In this document: positions 1-11,344 of the stretch, one piece after another
Numbering within the stretch: the first letter of the stretch is position 1
How the letters are laid out: every line of letters begins with the position of its first letter
DNA from: Palaemon carinicauda
Taxonomy: Eukaryota > Arthropoda > Malacostraca > Decapoda > Palaemonidae
Direction of reading: 5' to 3'
NCBI RefSeq assembly: GCF_036898095.1
Contig: NC_090728.1
Location: 90,604,814 to 90,668,813 of the forward strand
DNA: 64,000 bases
The notes under the pieces: model-generated
The model's input: only the letters and a program-made list of their open reading frames with translations
Told to the model about the DNA's origin: nothing
Databases searched by the model: none
Position numbers and translations under genes: made by a program

Positions 1-2013
1 TATAAGCCATAAACACCTTAATATTGAACACTCTGCCTCAGGATCAGAGACCCAAGGTGTGTGTGTGTGTGTATATGTGTATGTATTAATAATGTGTGTA
101 TGTGTTTATTATTAAGAAGGGTACTGCAAGTAGAGGTAGCTCGATTAAAGCAAGAAAAGAAAAACACGGAGAACAATACAAATAGACCAACATGAATGGT
201 TGATTATCACTCTAACTCTTTCTGTGATATATCCAGTGACTGACAGTGTCCATAACTTGTGCTTCCTATTTCATGATTAATAGATATTGGCAAGAGGTGG
301 AAGTCGTAACTTGAATGTACGACCTTGTCACTTCAGTGAGATTTCATTAATATCACGAGCAAACGAATTACGTAGTCTGTAGCGAGACTGCGTTTCATCC
401 AAGACCTAAATCCTATTTATTTTCATGATATACTTACTTTTATTCTCTTGAATTTGTAAGTTAAGTTTTGCACTATTCAAGGCGATGGAACGGCCTCTGG
501 CCTATTAGCTTATATAGATATTTGATTTATACTCCAACACTCACTCCGTAGATTGATATAGTTTTAATCGCTTTAGATCGTTTGTCTTATCCATTAGAGC
601 GAAAGGTAGGGAAGAGTAAGTAAATATTTTGACTACATTTAGGTTATGAAACGCCTCGATACTAAAAGAGAAACTTCTCATTAACGATGTGCGAGACGTT
701 CTTTTAGATAACTGTGCATCAGAAAGCAAAACTTTGAAAAGCAAACGTGTACTTTATGCCAGAGGTTCTGATATTAAAGTACTTAATAAGATTATATATT
801 TGAGGCAATACGGAACTCTCATATTGTTCAGTTTCTTTGTGCTAGAACATCAAAGTCTAGGGTAATGCGACGCACTTGTTTGCTTATCAAGCGCACGTTA
901 AGGACAGGTTTCCTTTTAACGAAATCTTTCATCAAGTTTGCTCTAAATATATTTGACTTCCTCTAATTAGTACACTTTTTGTCATCAAAAGATTGAGAGA
1001 CTTTGTGTCTTCCAGCGTTAGAAGATGGAAAGCCAAGTTATGCCAAACAGATATTTCAGTCTTGTAAACCTGCAAGAACTTTAATCATGTTCATTTTCAA
1101 ATGGCCCAGTACCCGCAGAAACCAGATGAAAGGACTGAACTGGTATGTGCCAGGGAGATTGCTGAATAGAGTTACTATGGCTGGAGGTTAATGTTTAATT
1201 TGAAGAAAACATTATAAGACTAAATACAGAAAATATTCTCTCTGTCGTCTAATGGTTTTCAAGTGAACATTGGGAATGATTCTTTTTAGAAAAATGCTTT
1301 ATTCCAGCAGTAAAAAAAAATTTTATTGGGGAAAAATTTAGTTTTTAATTGTAAAAAAAGGATAGTTTTCATATGAGTATGATTGCCTATGAAATTATTG
1401 GGTAATTTACTTAGATGTAGGAAAGAAAAATTATAATTAAGAGCCTTGCTTGCTTGCTTTTAGATTGCCTAGCAAAAAAGTAAGACACGTGCCTAATTAG
1501 GCCGTAGAGTGGTAACTTACGAACATAAATTTCAGAATTTTTTTTTTTTATAGACCTGTAATGGAGATTATGATTTTTGTCTTTTAGGAAATAAGACTAG
1601 ATTAAATTAAAGATTAAATGGACCTTGCTGCGGATATTTGACTTGCATAGTTGTTACTATGCGAGACACTTTGGTAATTTTATTGCTTCAGTGCAAGTTA
1701 TTAGTTCATCCAAATCTTTTGAGTTTTCATTGACCTGCTCTTTACTGAAATCTGGTTTAATTTCTAGTATTGTGAAATATTTTGCGTTTTATATTTCTTA
1801 GTCATAGAATTATACGTGATATTTTTTTTTTATCACTTGTAGTTTATCATAAAAGGTTTTTGGCTCTTATTAAGGAAAAGGAAGTTGAGGAACTAGGTAT
1901 TCGACGGATTTCCTTGAAATCGTTGACATCTATTGCAAAACTCTAGTCCCTCCTTTTGGCCAAGCCCCCTTGATTGCATACAATGCTGTCCTTCAACATC
2001 TTCCTCCTTTTAA

Positions 2014-2016
<3 letters not shown>
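1..2016. other. AT-rich intergenic sequence, no gene recognised
   Basis: Both strands were read and no recognisable protein family, RNA gene or transposon was found. The only structure is a short GT/TG run near 57-110 and several short poly-T runs. Open frames are short, with no splice context or domain. Confidence 0.6.

Positions 2017-2088
<72 letters not shown>
2017..2088. repeat. (TC)n microsatellite
   Basis: Uninterrupted TC dinucleotide run of about 72 bp, roughly 100 bp upstream of the Gypsy 5' LTR. Confidence 0.98.
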
Positions 2089-2091
<3 letters not shown>

Positions 2092-2189
2092 GTAAATAAA
2101 ATTTGGTTTGTTTGATTTTCATAAGAAAATATCCTTAGGTAGTACGGTGTGCATCTTTTGCAGTTTTTTTATATATAGGCTATATATAT

Positions 2190-2442
2190 TGTACCAACCG
2201 TGTGTCACACAATTGTACATAATTATTTTGTATATATTATGCTTGTATCTGCGTTCTTCCCTCGCACTAAAAAGAACCTGAATGATCATGTCTCCGTGTT
2301 GCTCTGTAACATTGTCTGTCTCTCGAACAGGTCATGTCCTGTTGCCTTGAGGTTTTGTATATAAAGAAGAGTGTTCCTTAATAAACAACTCAGTTGATTG
2401 CATCCTGCCTTTGAGTTCACACCCTTCTCTCGGGTCGTCACA
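2190..2442 (+). repeat. Gypsy 5' LTR
   Basis: A 253-bp direct repeat of 6364-6616, differing at 6 positions (about 97.6% identical by eye). It contains a TATA-like box TATATAAAG at 2358-2366 and a polyadenylation signal AATAAA at 2380-2385, giving a compact U3-R-U5 organisation. Confidence 0.95.
2358..2385 (+). promoter_or_regulatory. LTR TATA-like box and AATAAA signal
   Basis: TATATAAAG lies at 2358-2366 and AATAAA at 2380-2385, only 13 bp apart. The same pair is present in the 3' LTR at 6532-6540 and 6554-6559. In LTR elements such motifs drive transcription from the 5' LTR and polyadenylation in the 3' LTR. The roles are inferred from motif and position. Confidence 0.6.
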
Positions 2443-2443
2443 T

Positions 2444-2460
2444 TGGTGACCCCGGAAGTC
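2444..2460 (+). promoter_or_regulatory. Primer binding site, tRNA-Trp type
   Basis: TGGTGACCCCG begins one base after the 5' LTR. This is the sequence expected to pair with the CCA-terminated 3' end of tRNA-Trp, as used by avian retroviruses and CsRn1 elements. The match is strong for the first 11 bases. Confidence 0.75.
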
Positions 2461-2515
2461 GACTCGCTCCACTGCCTTCCACCCCCACCTCTCTCGCCCC
2501 TCCATCGTTGGTACT

Positions 2516-3325
2516 ATGCCGGACTCTACTACAGCAGTTGGCGCTGCGGCCGCCCCATTGAAACTTTCACCGTTCGCCAGCGGAGAGGCGTTTGCTTGGT
2601 TTCAGCGCACAGAAGTCCAGTTTCGTATCAGGGGCGTGACTCGCTCAACCACCAAAGCGGATTATGTTCTCGCGGCGATACCCGAGGACACCTTCCCAGA
2701 AATATCCGACTGGCTTTGTGAACAAGGAGACACCCCAATAGCATATGACGCCCTCAAAACATACCTTCTGCAGCAGTACTCGCCGTCGCCAGCCGCCCGT
2801 ATAGCAAAGCTTTTTCAGCTCTCGCAACAACCGTTGGGGGACCAAAGGGCTTCGCTTGCCCTCAGGGAAATGACCAGTATCGCTCGCCTTCAACCTGCCG
2901 CAGACGGCTCTTCTCGTGAGGTGAACCTACTTCGTGCCCTTTGGATACGCCGTTTACTCGAACCTGTACGAGCTGCCATACCCGATGTCGATAGTTTACC
3001 CATAAAGGACTTGATGACCAAAGCCAACGCCCTTATGGACAGCCACTTCAAGACCTCCATGAACGCCTCCACTCCTGACGACGAGGATGCCTATTCAACG
3101 TCAACCGAAGCTGACATGAATGCCGTAGGACATACACTTCTACCCCGTGACGTGCCGAAGCGGCGACAAAGCCGCCCACCACCCACCAATCGCTCGCGCC
3201 TCAACGAACGACTTCTACAGCCACTTACTACCTCCCATCCGCCGCAGTTTTGCTACTACCACTTCAGATTCGGGGCAACCGCGAAGAAATGTGCCAAGGA
3301 TTGTCAGTGGCCAAAAAACGTGTAA
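2516..3325 (+). CDS. gag: Gag of the Gypsy element
   Basis: A 269-aa structural protein that would form the particle packaging the element RNA. It starts at the first ATG after the primer site (2516). The body has the WFxR..VQFRIRG-type core common in arthropod Gypsy Gags. Near the C-terminus lies a zinc finger with spacing C246-x2-H249-x9-C259-x3-C263, i.e. CHCC rather than the usual CCHC. The frame ends at TAA 3323-3325, two codons after an in-phase A AAA AAC heptamer (3313-3319). Protease continues in the -1 frame, so Gag-Pro is expected to arise by ribosomal frameshifting, or else the stop reflects loss of one A from the run. Gag itself has no internal stop. Confidence 0.9.
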   Translation: MPDSTTAVGAAAAPLKLSPFASGEAFAWFQRTEVQFRIRGVTRSTTKADYVLAAIPEDTFPEISDWLCEQGDTPIAYDALKTYLLQQYSPSPAARIAKLFQLSQQPLGDQRASLALREMTSIARLQPAADGSSREVNLLRALWIRRLLEPVRAAIPDVDSLPIKDLMTKANALMDSHFKTSMNASTPDDEDAYSTSTEADMNAVGHTLLPRDVPKRRQSRPPPTNRSRLNERLLQPLTTSHPPQFCYYHFRFGATAKKCAKDCQWPKNV

Positions 3326-3352
3326 GTAGGCCATCGCTTGTGGCGGTGGCCT
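3313..3352 (+). promoter_or_regulatory. Candidate programmed -1 ribosomal frameshift signal (gag-pro)
   Basis: The heptamer A AAA AAC at 3313-3319 is exactly in phase with gag codons (CCA AAA AAC). An 8-nt spacer that includes the gag stop is followed by a 10-bp stem: 3328-3337 pairs with 3343-3352 with one G-T wobble, and the loop is TTGTG. A -1 slip leads straight into the protease frame. The heptamer is one of the strongest known eukaryotic slippery sites and is used at the MMTV gag-pro junction. Function here is inferred. Confidence 0.65.
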
Positions 3353-3999
3353 CCCATGTTTCTAATCTTTTCTTTTTACAGGATGCAGGAACGGGCGTGC
3401 GATTTTTGGTAGACATGGGTGCTTGTCGTTCTCTTTTGCCAAGGAAACTCTTCAAGGCACGACGTAGTCTGTCTACATCTGCCGATGTCCGCTTGGTACC
3501 TGCCAACGGATCTGCGATACCCACCTACGGTTACGAGAACCTCACATTATCGTTCGGAAACGGTAAATTCAATTGGAAGTTTCTCGTTGCTGACGTCACA
3601 ATGCCAATCCTCGGTGCGGATTTCCTCCCTCATTTCCACCTTCTGTCGATGTCGCCCACCGACGATTGGTCAACGCAGACTCGTACTTGTCGACACCTCT
3701 TCAACCCACCCCCTCCAACCTCGCTCTTCACATCAGCGCACCCACGGATGCCTACGCCCACCTCCTCACGTCGTACCCGGAAGTTTTCCGTCCAGAACTT
3801 CGCCAAACGCCCACGGTTCCTGCCAAGCACGATATTTATCACCATATCAAGACGACGGGACCCCCAGTCTTCGCAAAATTCAGACGTCTGGCACCGGAAC
3901 GATTGGCAGCCGCCAAACAGACGTTCGCCGAAATGGAGAAAATGGGCCTTTGCCAAAAGGCCTCCAGCCCATGGTCATCACCCTTACACATCGTTCTGA
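3320..3999 (+). CDS. pro: Protease region of the Gypsy element (-1 frame relative to gag)
   Basis: An aspartic protease (retropepsin-like) frame that is open from 3250 to 3999; the useful part is about 3320-3645. It shows the conserved approach LFFLQD..TG.RFLVD, the active-site position VDMGA (codons 3412-3417 encode D-M) and the second motif ILGADFLPHF. The usual catalytic triplet is DTG or DSG; this copy has DMG, which is expected to damage activity. After HFHLL near 3645 the reading frame that continues into RT is shifted by one base, so the last part of this open frame (after ~3650) is a shadow of pol. No separate start is expected; translation would come from gag frameshifting. Confidence 0.8.
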
Positions 4000-6329
4000 A
4001 GAAAGATGGCTCCCTCTGTCCGTGCGGGGATTACAGGTGCCTGAACATGCAAACAGAACCGGATCACTACCCCCTCCCAAACATTGCCGACGTGACCTCC
4101 TACCTGCACAAAGCGAAGGTTTTCTCTACGCTCGACCTCCTGAAGGGGTATTATCAGGTGCCTATGAACCCAGAAGACATCCCCAAGACCGCCATCACCG
4201 CTCCGTTTGGTACATACACCTTTAATTACTCCTGTTTTGGCCTTCGTAATGCTGGGGCAACGTTTCAACGTCTCATGGATGGCATCTTAGGGGACCTCCC
4301 TTTCTGTGTATGTTATGTGGATGACATACTTGTGTTCTCCTCCTCAAAAGAGGAACACCTCCGTCACCTGTGCATCGTGCTCGACCGCCTGCAACAAAAC
4401 GGCCTTGTAGTCCGGTACGACAAGTGTGCCTTTGGCGCCAACGAAGTGTCATTCTTAGGGCACCGTATCACTCCTGAAGGAGTCCATCCCCTCCCTGAGA
4501 AGGTAGCAGCCGTTCAGAACTTCCTCGCGCCCTCGACCGTCAAAGCTCTGCAGGAATTCTTGGGCATGATCAATTATTATCACCGTTTTCTGCCAGCCAT
4601 TGCCGCCACTCTTGCTCCCCTCTACGCCTCCCTCAAGGGCAAGCCAAAGGACCTGAAGTGGGGTCCCCTTCAAGAAGCAGCCTTCTGCAATGCAAAGAAG
4701 GCCCTATCAACTGCTGCGGCTCTCACTTTTCCCATCCCACACGCCCCTCTCCTTCTCTCCACCGACGCCAGCGACGTCGCTATTGGTGCAGTACTCAAGC
4801 AGGTGGTCAAAGGCTCGCCCCGCCCATTGGCCTTCTTCAGCAGAAAACTGTCCAAGGCAGAATCGGGTTATTCTACCTTCGATGGAGAATTGCTGGCGGT
4901 GCACTTGGCTGTCCGTCACTTTCGCCATTTCTTAGAAGGTACGCCCTTCGTCATTCGCACAGACCACATGCCTCTGGTGCACGCCTTCACTCGACAGTCT
5001 GACTCCTGGTCCGCCCGTCAACGCCGACATCTCTCCGCCGTGGCTGAATACAATTGCACCCTCCAATACGTCCCTGGGAAAATGAATCCCGTTGCCGATG
5101 CCCTGTCAAGAAACACGTTGGCTGCCGTTCAACTGGGATTGGATTACAACGCCCTGGCTGAAGCCCAACGACAGGATCCAGAGTATGAAGCTTGTAGGAC
5201 ATCCTGCACGTTCCTCCGTTGGGAAGATTTTCCCCTCGAAGACTCCAACACCACCCTCCTCTGTGACGTCAGTACTGGTAGACCGCGACCTTGGATTCCT
5301 GCTTCCATGCGCCGACAGGTGTTTGATTTCATTCACGGCCTTTCACATCCCTCGTGCCGTTCTACTGCACAGCTACTGAAGGCAAAGTTCATTTGGCACG
5401 GCATTTCTAAGGATGCTAAGGATTGGGTCCTTGCCTGTACTTATTGCCAAACTTCCAAAGTACATCGACACACGGATTCAGGAGTGGGCACCTTTCCTCA
5501 ACCTCAGCGTCGTTTCGCACACGTTCACGTCGACGTTGTAGGCCCCCTACCCACATCACAAGGACATCGTTACCTGTTTACTGTCATCGACCGCTCCACT
5601 CGTTGGCCTGAAGCCATTCCCATGGAAACTGCAACGTCCGCCTCATGTACATCTGCCTTACTCTCTGGATGGATTTCAAGATTCGGTATCCCTGAGCATA
5701 TTACTTCTGACAGGGGAACCACTTTCACCTCTCAATTGTGGACGTCATTAGCGAATATCCTGGGCATCACCCTACATCAGACAACGGCCTACAACCCCGC
5801 TGCCAATGGAATGGTTGAGCGTTTTCATCGCACCCTCAAAGCAGCTTTGATGTCCCGCTGCAAGGATTGCAACTGGTTTACTCAGCTTCCCTGGGTCCTC
5901 CTGGGACTAAGGACCACTCCTAAAGACGCCCTCGACGTCTCGGCAGCTGAAATGGTGTATGGCGACCCGTTGGTCGTCCCTGCCGAATTTTTTCCTTCTA
6001 CAACCTCCTCCGACGATCTCCAGCGCATACGTCACGTTGTGGGAAAATTTACTCCGTGCCGCCAGACTTACAAGCCCCCAGCGAAGCATAACATACCAAC
6101 GGACTTGCGCTCTGTAACGCACGTCTTCCTGCGCAACGACATTAGCAAGCCACCACTAACGCCCCCTTACACGGGCCCTTTCCTTGTGATCCGACGCAGT
6201 CCGAAAGCATTCCTACTAAACATTCGGGGCAAAGAAGACTGGGTCTCCATTGATCGTCTAAAACCTGCTTATCTTCTGCCAGATGACCTGCCTACAGTTC
6301 GCCTCTCTAGATCAGGGCGCCCTATTTAA
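3567..6329 (+). CDS. pol: Pol: reverse transcriptase, RNase H and integrase of the Gypsy element
   Basis: This frame is open from 3567 (after a TAA at 3564) to the stop at 6327-6329. No ATG is needed if it is read as part of a Gag-Pro-Pol polyprotein. RT carries YVDD at 4314-4325. RNase H shows the STDASD aspartate (4764), the FDGELLAV glutamate segment and RTDHMPL. Integrase has an HHCC-type zinc region (HGLSHP ... CTYC, about 5335-5450). Its catalytic triad is D at 5532, D at 5709 and E at 5817, a DD35E spacing. A GPF-type C-terminal module follows (PYTGPFLVIRR, ~6168). RT to the C-terminus has no stop or obvious lesion, so the enzymatic core looks intact even though the protease junction is shifted. 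Product: cDNA synthesis from RNA and integration in the nucleus. Confidence 0.93.
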
Positions 6330-6349
6330 CATGTACAGTATGTCATTTT

Positions 6350-6363
6350 TAGGAGGGGAGCCA
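6350..6363 (+). promoter_or_regulatory. Polypurine tract
   Basis: The purine-rich AGGAGGGGAG block lies immediately upstream of the 3' LTR, the usual primer position for plus-strand DNA synthesis. Confidence 0.75.
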
Positions 6364-6614
6364 TGTACCAACCGTGTGTCACACAATTGTACATAATTAT
6401 TTTGTATATATTATGCTTGTATCTGCGCTCTTCCCTCGCACTAAAAAGAACCTGAATGATCATGTCTCCGTTTTGTTCTGTAACATTGTCTGTCTCTCGA
6501 ACAGGTCATGTCCTGTTGCCTTGAGGTTTTGTATATAAAGAAGAGTGTTCCTTAATAAACAACTCAGTTGATTGCATCCTGCCTCTGAGTTCACACCCTT
6601 CTCTCGGCTCGTCG

Positions 6615-6616
<2 letters not shown>
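6364..6616 (+). repeat. Gypsy 3' LTR
   Basis: A 253-bp direct repeat of 2190-2442 with 6 substitutions and no indel. It ends GTCGCA directly against a (TA)n tract. Confidence 0.95.
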
Positions 6617-6689
<73 letters not shown>

Positions 6690-6801
6690 GTATGTATATA
6701 TATTTATATATATTTTTATATATACAAATATACATATATACACATATATATACATATTTATACACATATACATATATATACACACATATATATACATATA
6801 T

Positions 6802-6885
<84 letters not shown>

Positions 6886-6886
6886 A
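6617..6886. repeat. (TA)n / (TG)n compound microsatellite
   Basis: TA runs with TATATG/TACATA interruptions, ending in a (TG)n block at about 6860-6885. It starts exactly where the Gypsy 3' LTR ends. Confidence 0.97.
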
Positions 6887-7836
6887 AGAAAAACTATAAG
6901 CTTACAAATAGTTGGTTAAGTAACTACAGTTGGCCTTTTAACTTTAAGACAAATGAGTTATACAATAGTATGATTGCTTTGTTTGTTTTTCTTTTCGTTA
7001 TACAAGGCTTGCAATAATCTTATGAGTTGTTATTATTTTTGTCGAAACGCCAGAAAAACTACTCTACATGGCGGTTTACCAAGTTGTCATTTTGTAAATA
7101 GCAGTCGAATTTTTGTTTGGTTTAGTGATGTTTATTAGTTTATTGGTGCTTCATTACTCGTATTTACAAATGTCGATTACAAATAGCAGAATGTATTTTA
7201 ACAGCCAAACCCTTCCATAACTTACTCTAAATGTTTTCTTAGGCAATGCTTCATTCCGTAGCGTAGAAGTAGTCGTTCAGATTTTCAACTCCCATGTTAT
7301 AACTTTCTTGTTGCCAGGCATGCATTTTTTCTCACCCAGCATCTCTTTGCTCTCTGTGGTATGTTTTTATTTTATTTTTCTGCTTCAGTTAGTGACCTTT
7401 AATTCCTTGTGCGAGAGGCCTTATCCTTAACAGCACTCTTGTTTCACATCACCCTTCTGTAGTCGCTTGTGTTAACGTCCCGACATGCTGCTGAATCGTA
7501 ACCGTGTCTTCCAGACTGCTCCGGAATTCCCTTAATGCCCTTAACCGTTGACTCTGAGGGAGAAGTCCTTCTTGATTAGGTCCATCAAGAGTGGATTCCG
7601 AGGGTAGCAGGGGTGTTTTACTTCTAGACCGTCGAGGGACTTGCGACTTTTCGGAGGTCCGAGTAAAGCCCTTGGAAAGGTTTCAGGGAGTGGAATCGAA
7701 TTTACAATTTTGTTTTTTCGAAAATGAACTCCTCTTGTTATTTCTTCTTAGCGGTCTTTCTTTTACAGTGCATAATTTTTAATGGTCTTGCGTTATAAAC
7801 GCATAAGAGCAAGTCGAGTCACTAATTATCATCATT
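6887..7836. other. Intergenic, nothing recognised
   Basis: Low-complexity AT-rich DNA with a more GC-balanced patch near 7430-7700. The 63-codon plus-strand frame at 7591-7782 has no recognisable domain. Confidence 0.5.
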
Positions 7837-7837
7837 C

Positions 7838-7888
<51 letters not shown>

Positions 7889-8437
7889 TGCTAACTACAG
7901 TCATAGTTAGAAAAGAAGGATGCTAAAAGCCCGAGGGCTCCAAAAGGGAAAATAGCAGAGTGAAGAAAGAAAATGAGGAAACAACAAGAGAAGTAATTAA
8001 CAAATAAAATGAAATATTTTAAGATCAGTAACAACATTAAAATAAATCTTTCATATATAAGCTAAAAAACTTTAAAAACACAAGAGGGAGAGAAACAAGA
8101 TAGAATAGTGTGCCCGATTGTACCCTCAAGCAATAGAACTCTCCTCTAAGACAGTGGAAGACTATTGTATAGAGGCCATGACACTATCCAAGACCAGAGA
8201 ACAATGGTTTGATTTTGGAGTGTCATCTAAAAGAGCTGCTTACCATAGCTAAAGAGTTTCCTCTACCCTTACCAAGAGGAAAGTAGCTACTGAACAATTT
8301 CATTGCAGTAGTTAACCCCTTGAGCGAGGAGGAATTGTTTAGTAATCTCAGTATCATCAGGTGTATGAGGACAGAAGAATATGCAAAGAATAGAGCAGCC
8401 TATTCGGTTTATGTGCAAGCCAGGACAAAATGAGCCG

Positions 8438-8486
<49 letters not shown>

Positions 8487-8590
8487 AATGTACTGTAGTA
8501 CTGTTTAGCTAGTCAAAGGACCCCATAACACTGTAGCGGTAGTATCTCAACGGGTAGCTGGTGCTCTGGCCAACTTACTACTTATAAATG
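7837..8590 (-). mobile_element. Long non-autonomous retroelement (SINE-like), LINE-derived 3' tail, copy 1
   Basis: Read on the minus strand, this ends in (AAT)n (seen as (TTA)n at 7837-7888). Just inside is a 3' tail (GAGCCCTCGGGCTTTTAGC-type, about 7890-8080) shared with the LINE copies at 33.5 and 48.2 kb and with the element at 31.6 kb. The ~500-bp body is non-coding and aligns by eye along its length with 31643-32300, e.g. the block around CAGAGAACAATGGTTTGATT. A (GA)n expansion at 8442-8483 interrupts the copy. Inferred: it is mobilised in trans by the LINE whose tail it carries. Confidence 0.75.
8442..8483. repeat. (GA)n microsatellite
   Basis: About 42 bp of GA inside the retroelement at 7837-8590. 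It is absent at the equivalent point of the copy at 31.6 kb, so it expanded after insertion. Confidence 0.95.
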
Positions 8591-8668
8591 AATAATACTT
8601 GTCGTGAGTGCTTTGAAAGCGAAGTTATGTTAATTCATTATACAGTTTGATTTTACAAAGAAGTTAAT

Positions 8669-8670
<2 letters not shown>

Positions 8671-8700
<30 letters not shown>
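8671..8700. repeat. Poly-T run
   Basis: About 30 consecutive T. Confidence 0.95.
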
Positions 8701-8705
<5 letters not shown>

Positions 8706-8947
8706 GTTCCACTTCATGACAGAGTGAGAAGTTTTTATTGTCTGATTACTTGGAATTTTATTGCCACTCATCCAGCGAGAATTCGTATGTTAAGAATTAG
8801 AGAACTTTAGTTGATTTACTTTAAAACTGTCTTTTAATGATATTTGAAATGCATAACTTATAATTAAAACAAATGCTTCCATGCCTACGCTGTATATAAA
8901 TGTTATAGGTGATTCGTGTCATAAACAGTATGTGTATAAATGAAATA

Positions 8948-10230
<1,283 letters not shown>

Positions 10231-11084
10231 TAATGTGTCGTTTGTTAGATAGGGATACACTTATCTTTTATCCTTTGGCCTTTCCCTTAGGTAAGGAGAC
10301 TTCAAACGACCATGTCCCCTTTCCTTAGCATCACATTCAGTGTAAGAAGAATTGTATGACCCCCCCCCCCCCTCCTTCCAGTATAAACACACTCATGTAC
10401 ATACGCTAACCGTATAAGCACATTTGCTTAATAAAAATCCTTGTAACGTTACCAAACCTTCTCATTTTGTGATAACCTGCACCCCACCCTGCGGTGCCCT
10501 TTGTGCCAGTTTCCCCATTATACTTCAATCTGGATCTCTAAAGAGATTATTATTACAAGTCTTTCCTTAGGTTTTAATTTTTAACCTCCATCAAAGATTA
10601 ATTTTAAACGAGACATAAATCTTCAAAAGCTTATATTTCTATTTGATGCCTCGCTTCCCGCTGGTCTATCAAAGTGAATATCAGAATCTCTTTGTAGATG
10701 TTTCACGCCTTGCACAGGATACAAGCTGAGAGTTTTTTTATTCTTCATTTTTTATGAAGAACTTTTATTATCCGTCCATCCACCCTTCCATCCCTTCCCC
10801 CATTCTTTCTTTTACTCCCAAAGCAAATGTGTATCATGGATTGGCTTTGGGAGTTGATTAGCCCTTGGGCGTTTTGTGTGTTCTTCGAGGTCGCCTTTAG
10901 ATTTGTCGTTAACCGTCGTCTTGCCGACGGCGACATCAAAGGAAATGCGCAATAACTTTTTCATCATCGCATCTCTTTGACGATCACACGTTCTGAGCAC
11001 TTGCAAACTGGCGAGTTTTGAACCCTCCTTTTATATCGGCATTCTAGATGCGAGTCTTGGTTTAAAAGACACGGAATGAAAGTT

Positions 11085-11089
<5 letters not shown>
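10231..11089. other. Intergenic with short poly-C run
   Basis: Contains a C run at about 10360-10372. No family recognised. Two overlapping minus-strand frames of 64 codons (10745-11006) have no identifiable domain. Confidence 0.5.

Positions 11090-11139
<50 letters not shown>
11090..11139. repeat. (TC)n microsatellite
   Basis: About 50 bp of TC. Confidence 0.97.
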
Positions 11140-11140
<1 letters not shown>

Positions 11141-11256
11141 ACACATTTCGACTTAATGGATAACAAGAAAAAGTCTTCAAAGTGTTTGGAAGGTAATTCA
11201 GATCTTAGGACGAAGTACACAACCTTCAAAGGAGTTTCAAAGAGAAGCTTCAAGTT

Positions 11257-11262
<6 letters not shown>

Positions 11263-11341
<79 letters not shown>
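11263..11341. repeat. (TC)n microsatellite
   Basis: About 79 bp of TC, 120 bp after another TC tract of the same phase. Confidence 0.97.

Positions 11342-11344
<3 letters not shown>

Larger units (their letters stand above)
2190..6616 (+). mobile_element. Ty3/Gypsy LTR retrotransposon, CsRn1-like, nearly complete
   Basis: A 4427-bp element bounded by two 253-bp direct LTRs starting TGTACCAACC. In order it carries a presumptive tRNA-Trp primer site, gag, protease, RT, RNase H, integrase, a purine-rich polypurine tract and the 3' LTR. No envelope-like frame follows integrase. It is markedly more GC-rich than its surroundings. The flanks on both sides are TA repeats, so any 4-5 bp target duplication (ATAT-type) cannot be separated from the satellite. 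The CHCC Gag finger and the tRNA-Trp-type primer site are features I associate with the CsRn1 lineage of Metaviridae; the lineage call is inference without a tree. It is a genomic retrotransposon copy with frame disruptions in the protease region (see gag, pro and pol). Confidence 0.93.

Noticed and set aside
3320..3381. A ~60-bp mini-intron (GTAAGT-type donor near 3322, TTCTTTTTACAG acceptor at 3381) joining gag to pro
   Set aside because: The acceptor lies inside conserved protease-leader coding (LFFLQD), which would be removed; frameshifting explains the arrangement better.
3618..3624. Second slippery heptamer G GAT TTC in the protease frame, like the MMTV pro-pol site
   Set aside because: It encodes the near-invariant GADF of the protease, and conserved coding continues in frame for about seven codons after it, so the real frame break is later (~3645).
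3630..5336. Several antisense and alternative-frame ORFs within the Gypsy element
   Set aside because: Shadows of gag/pol caused by its higher GC content; no independent domain.
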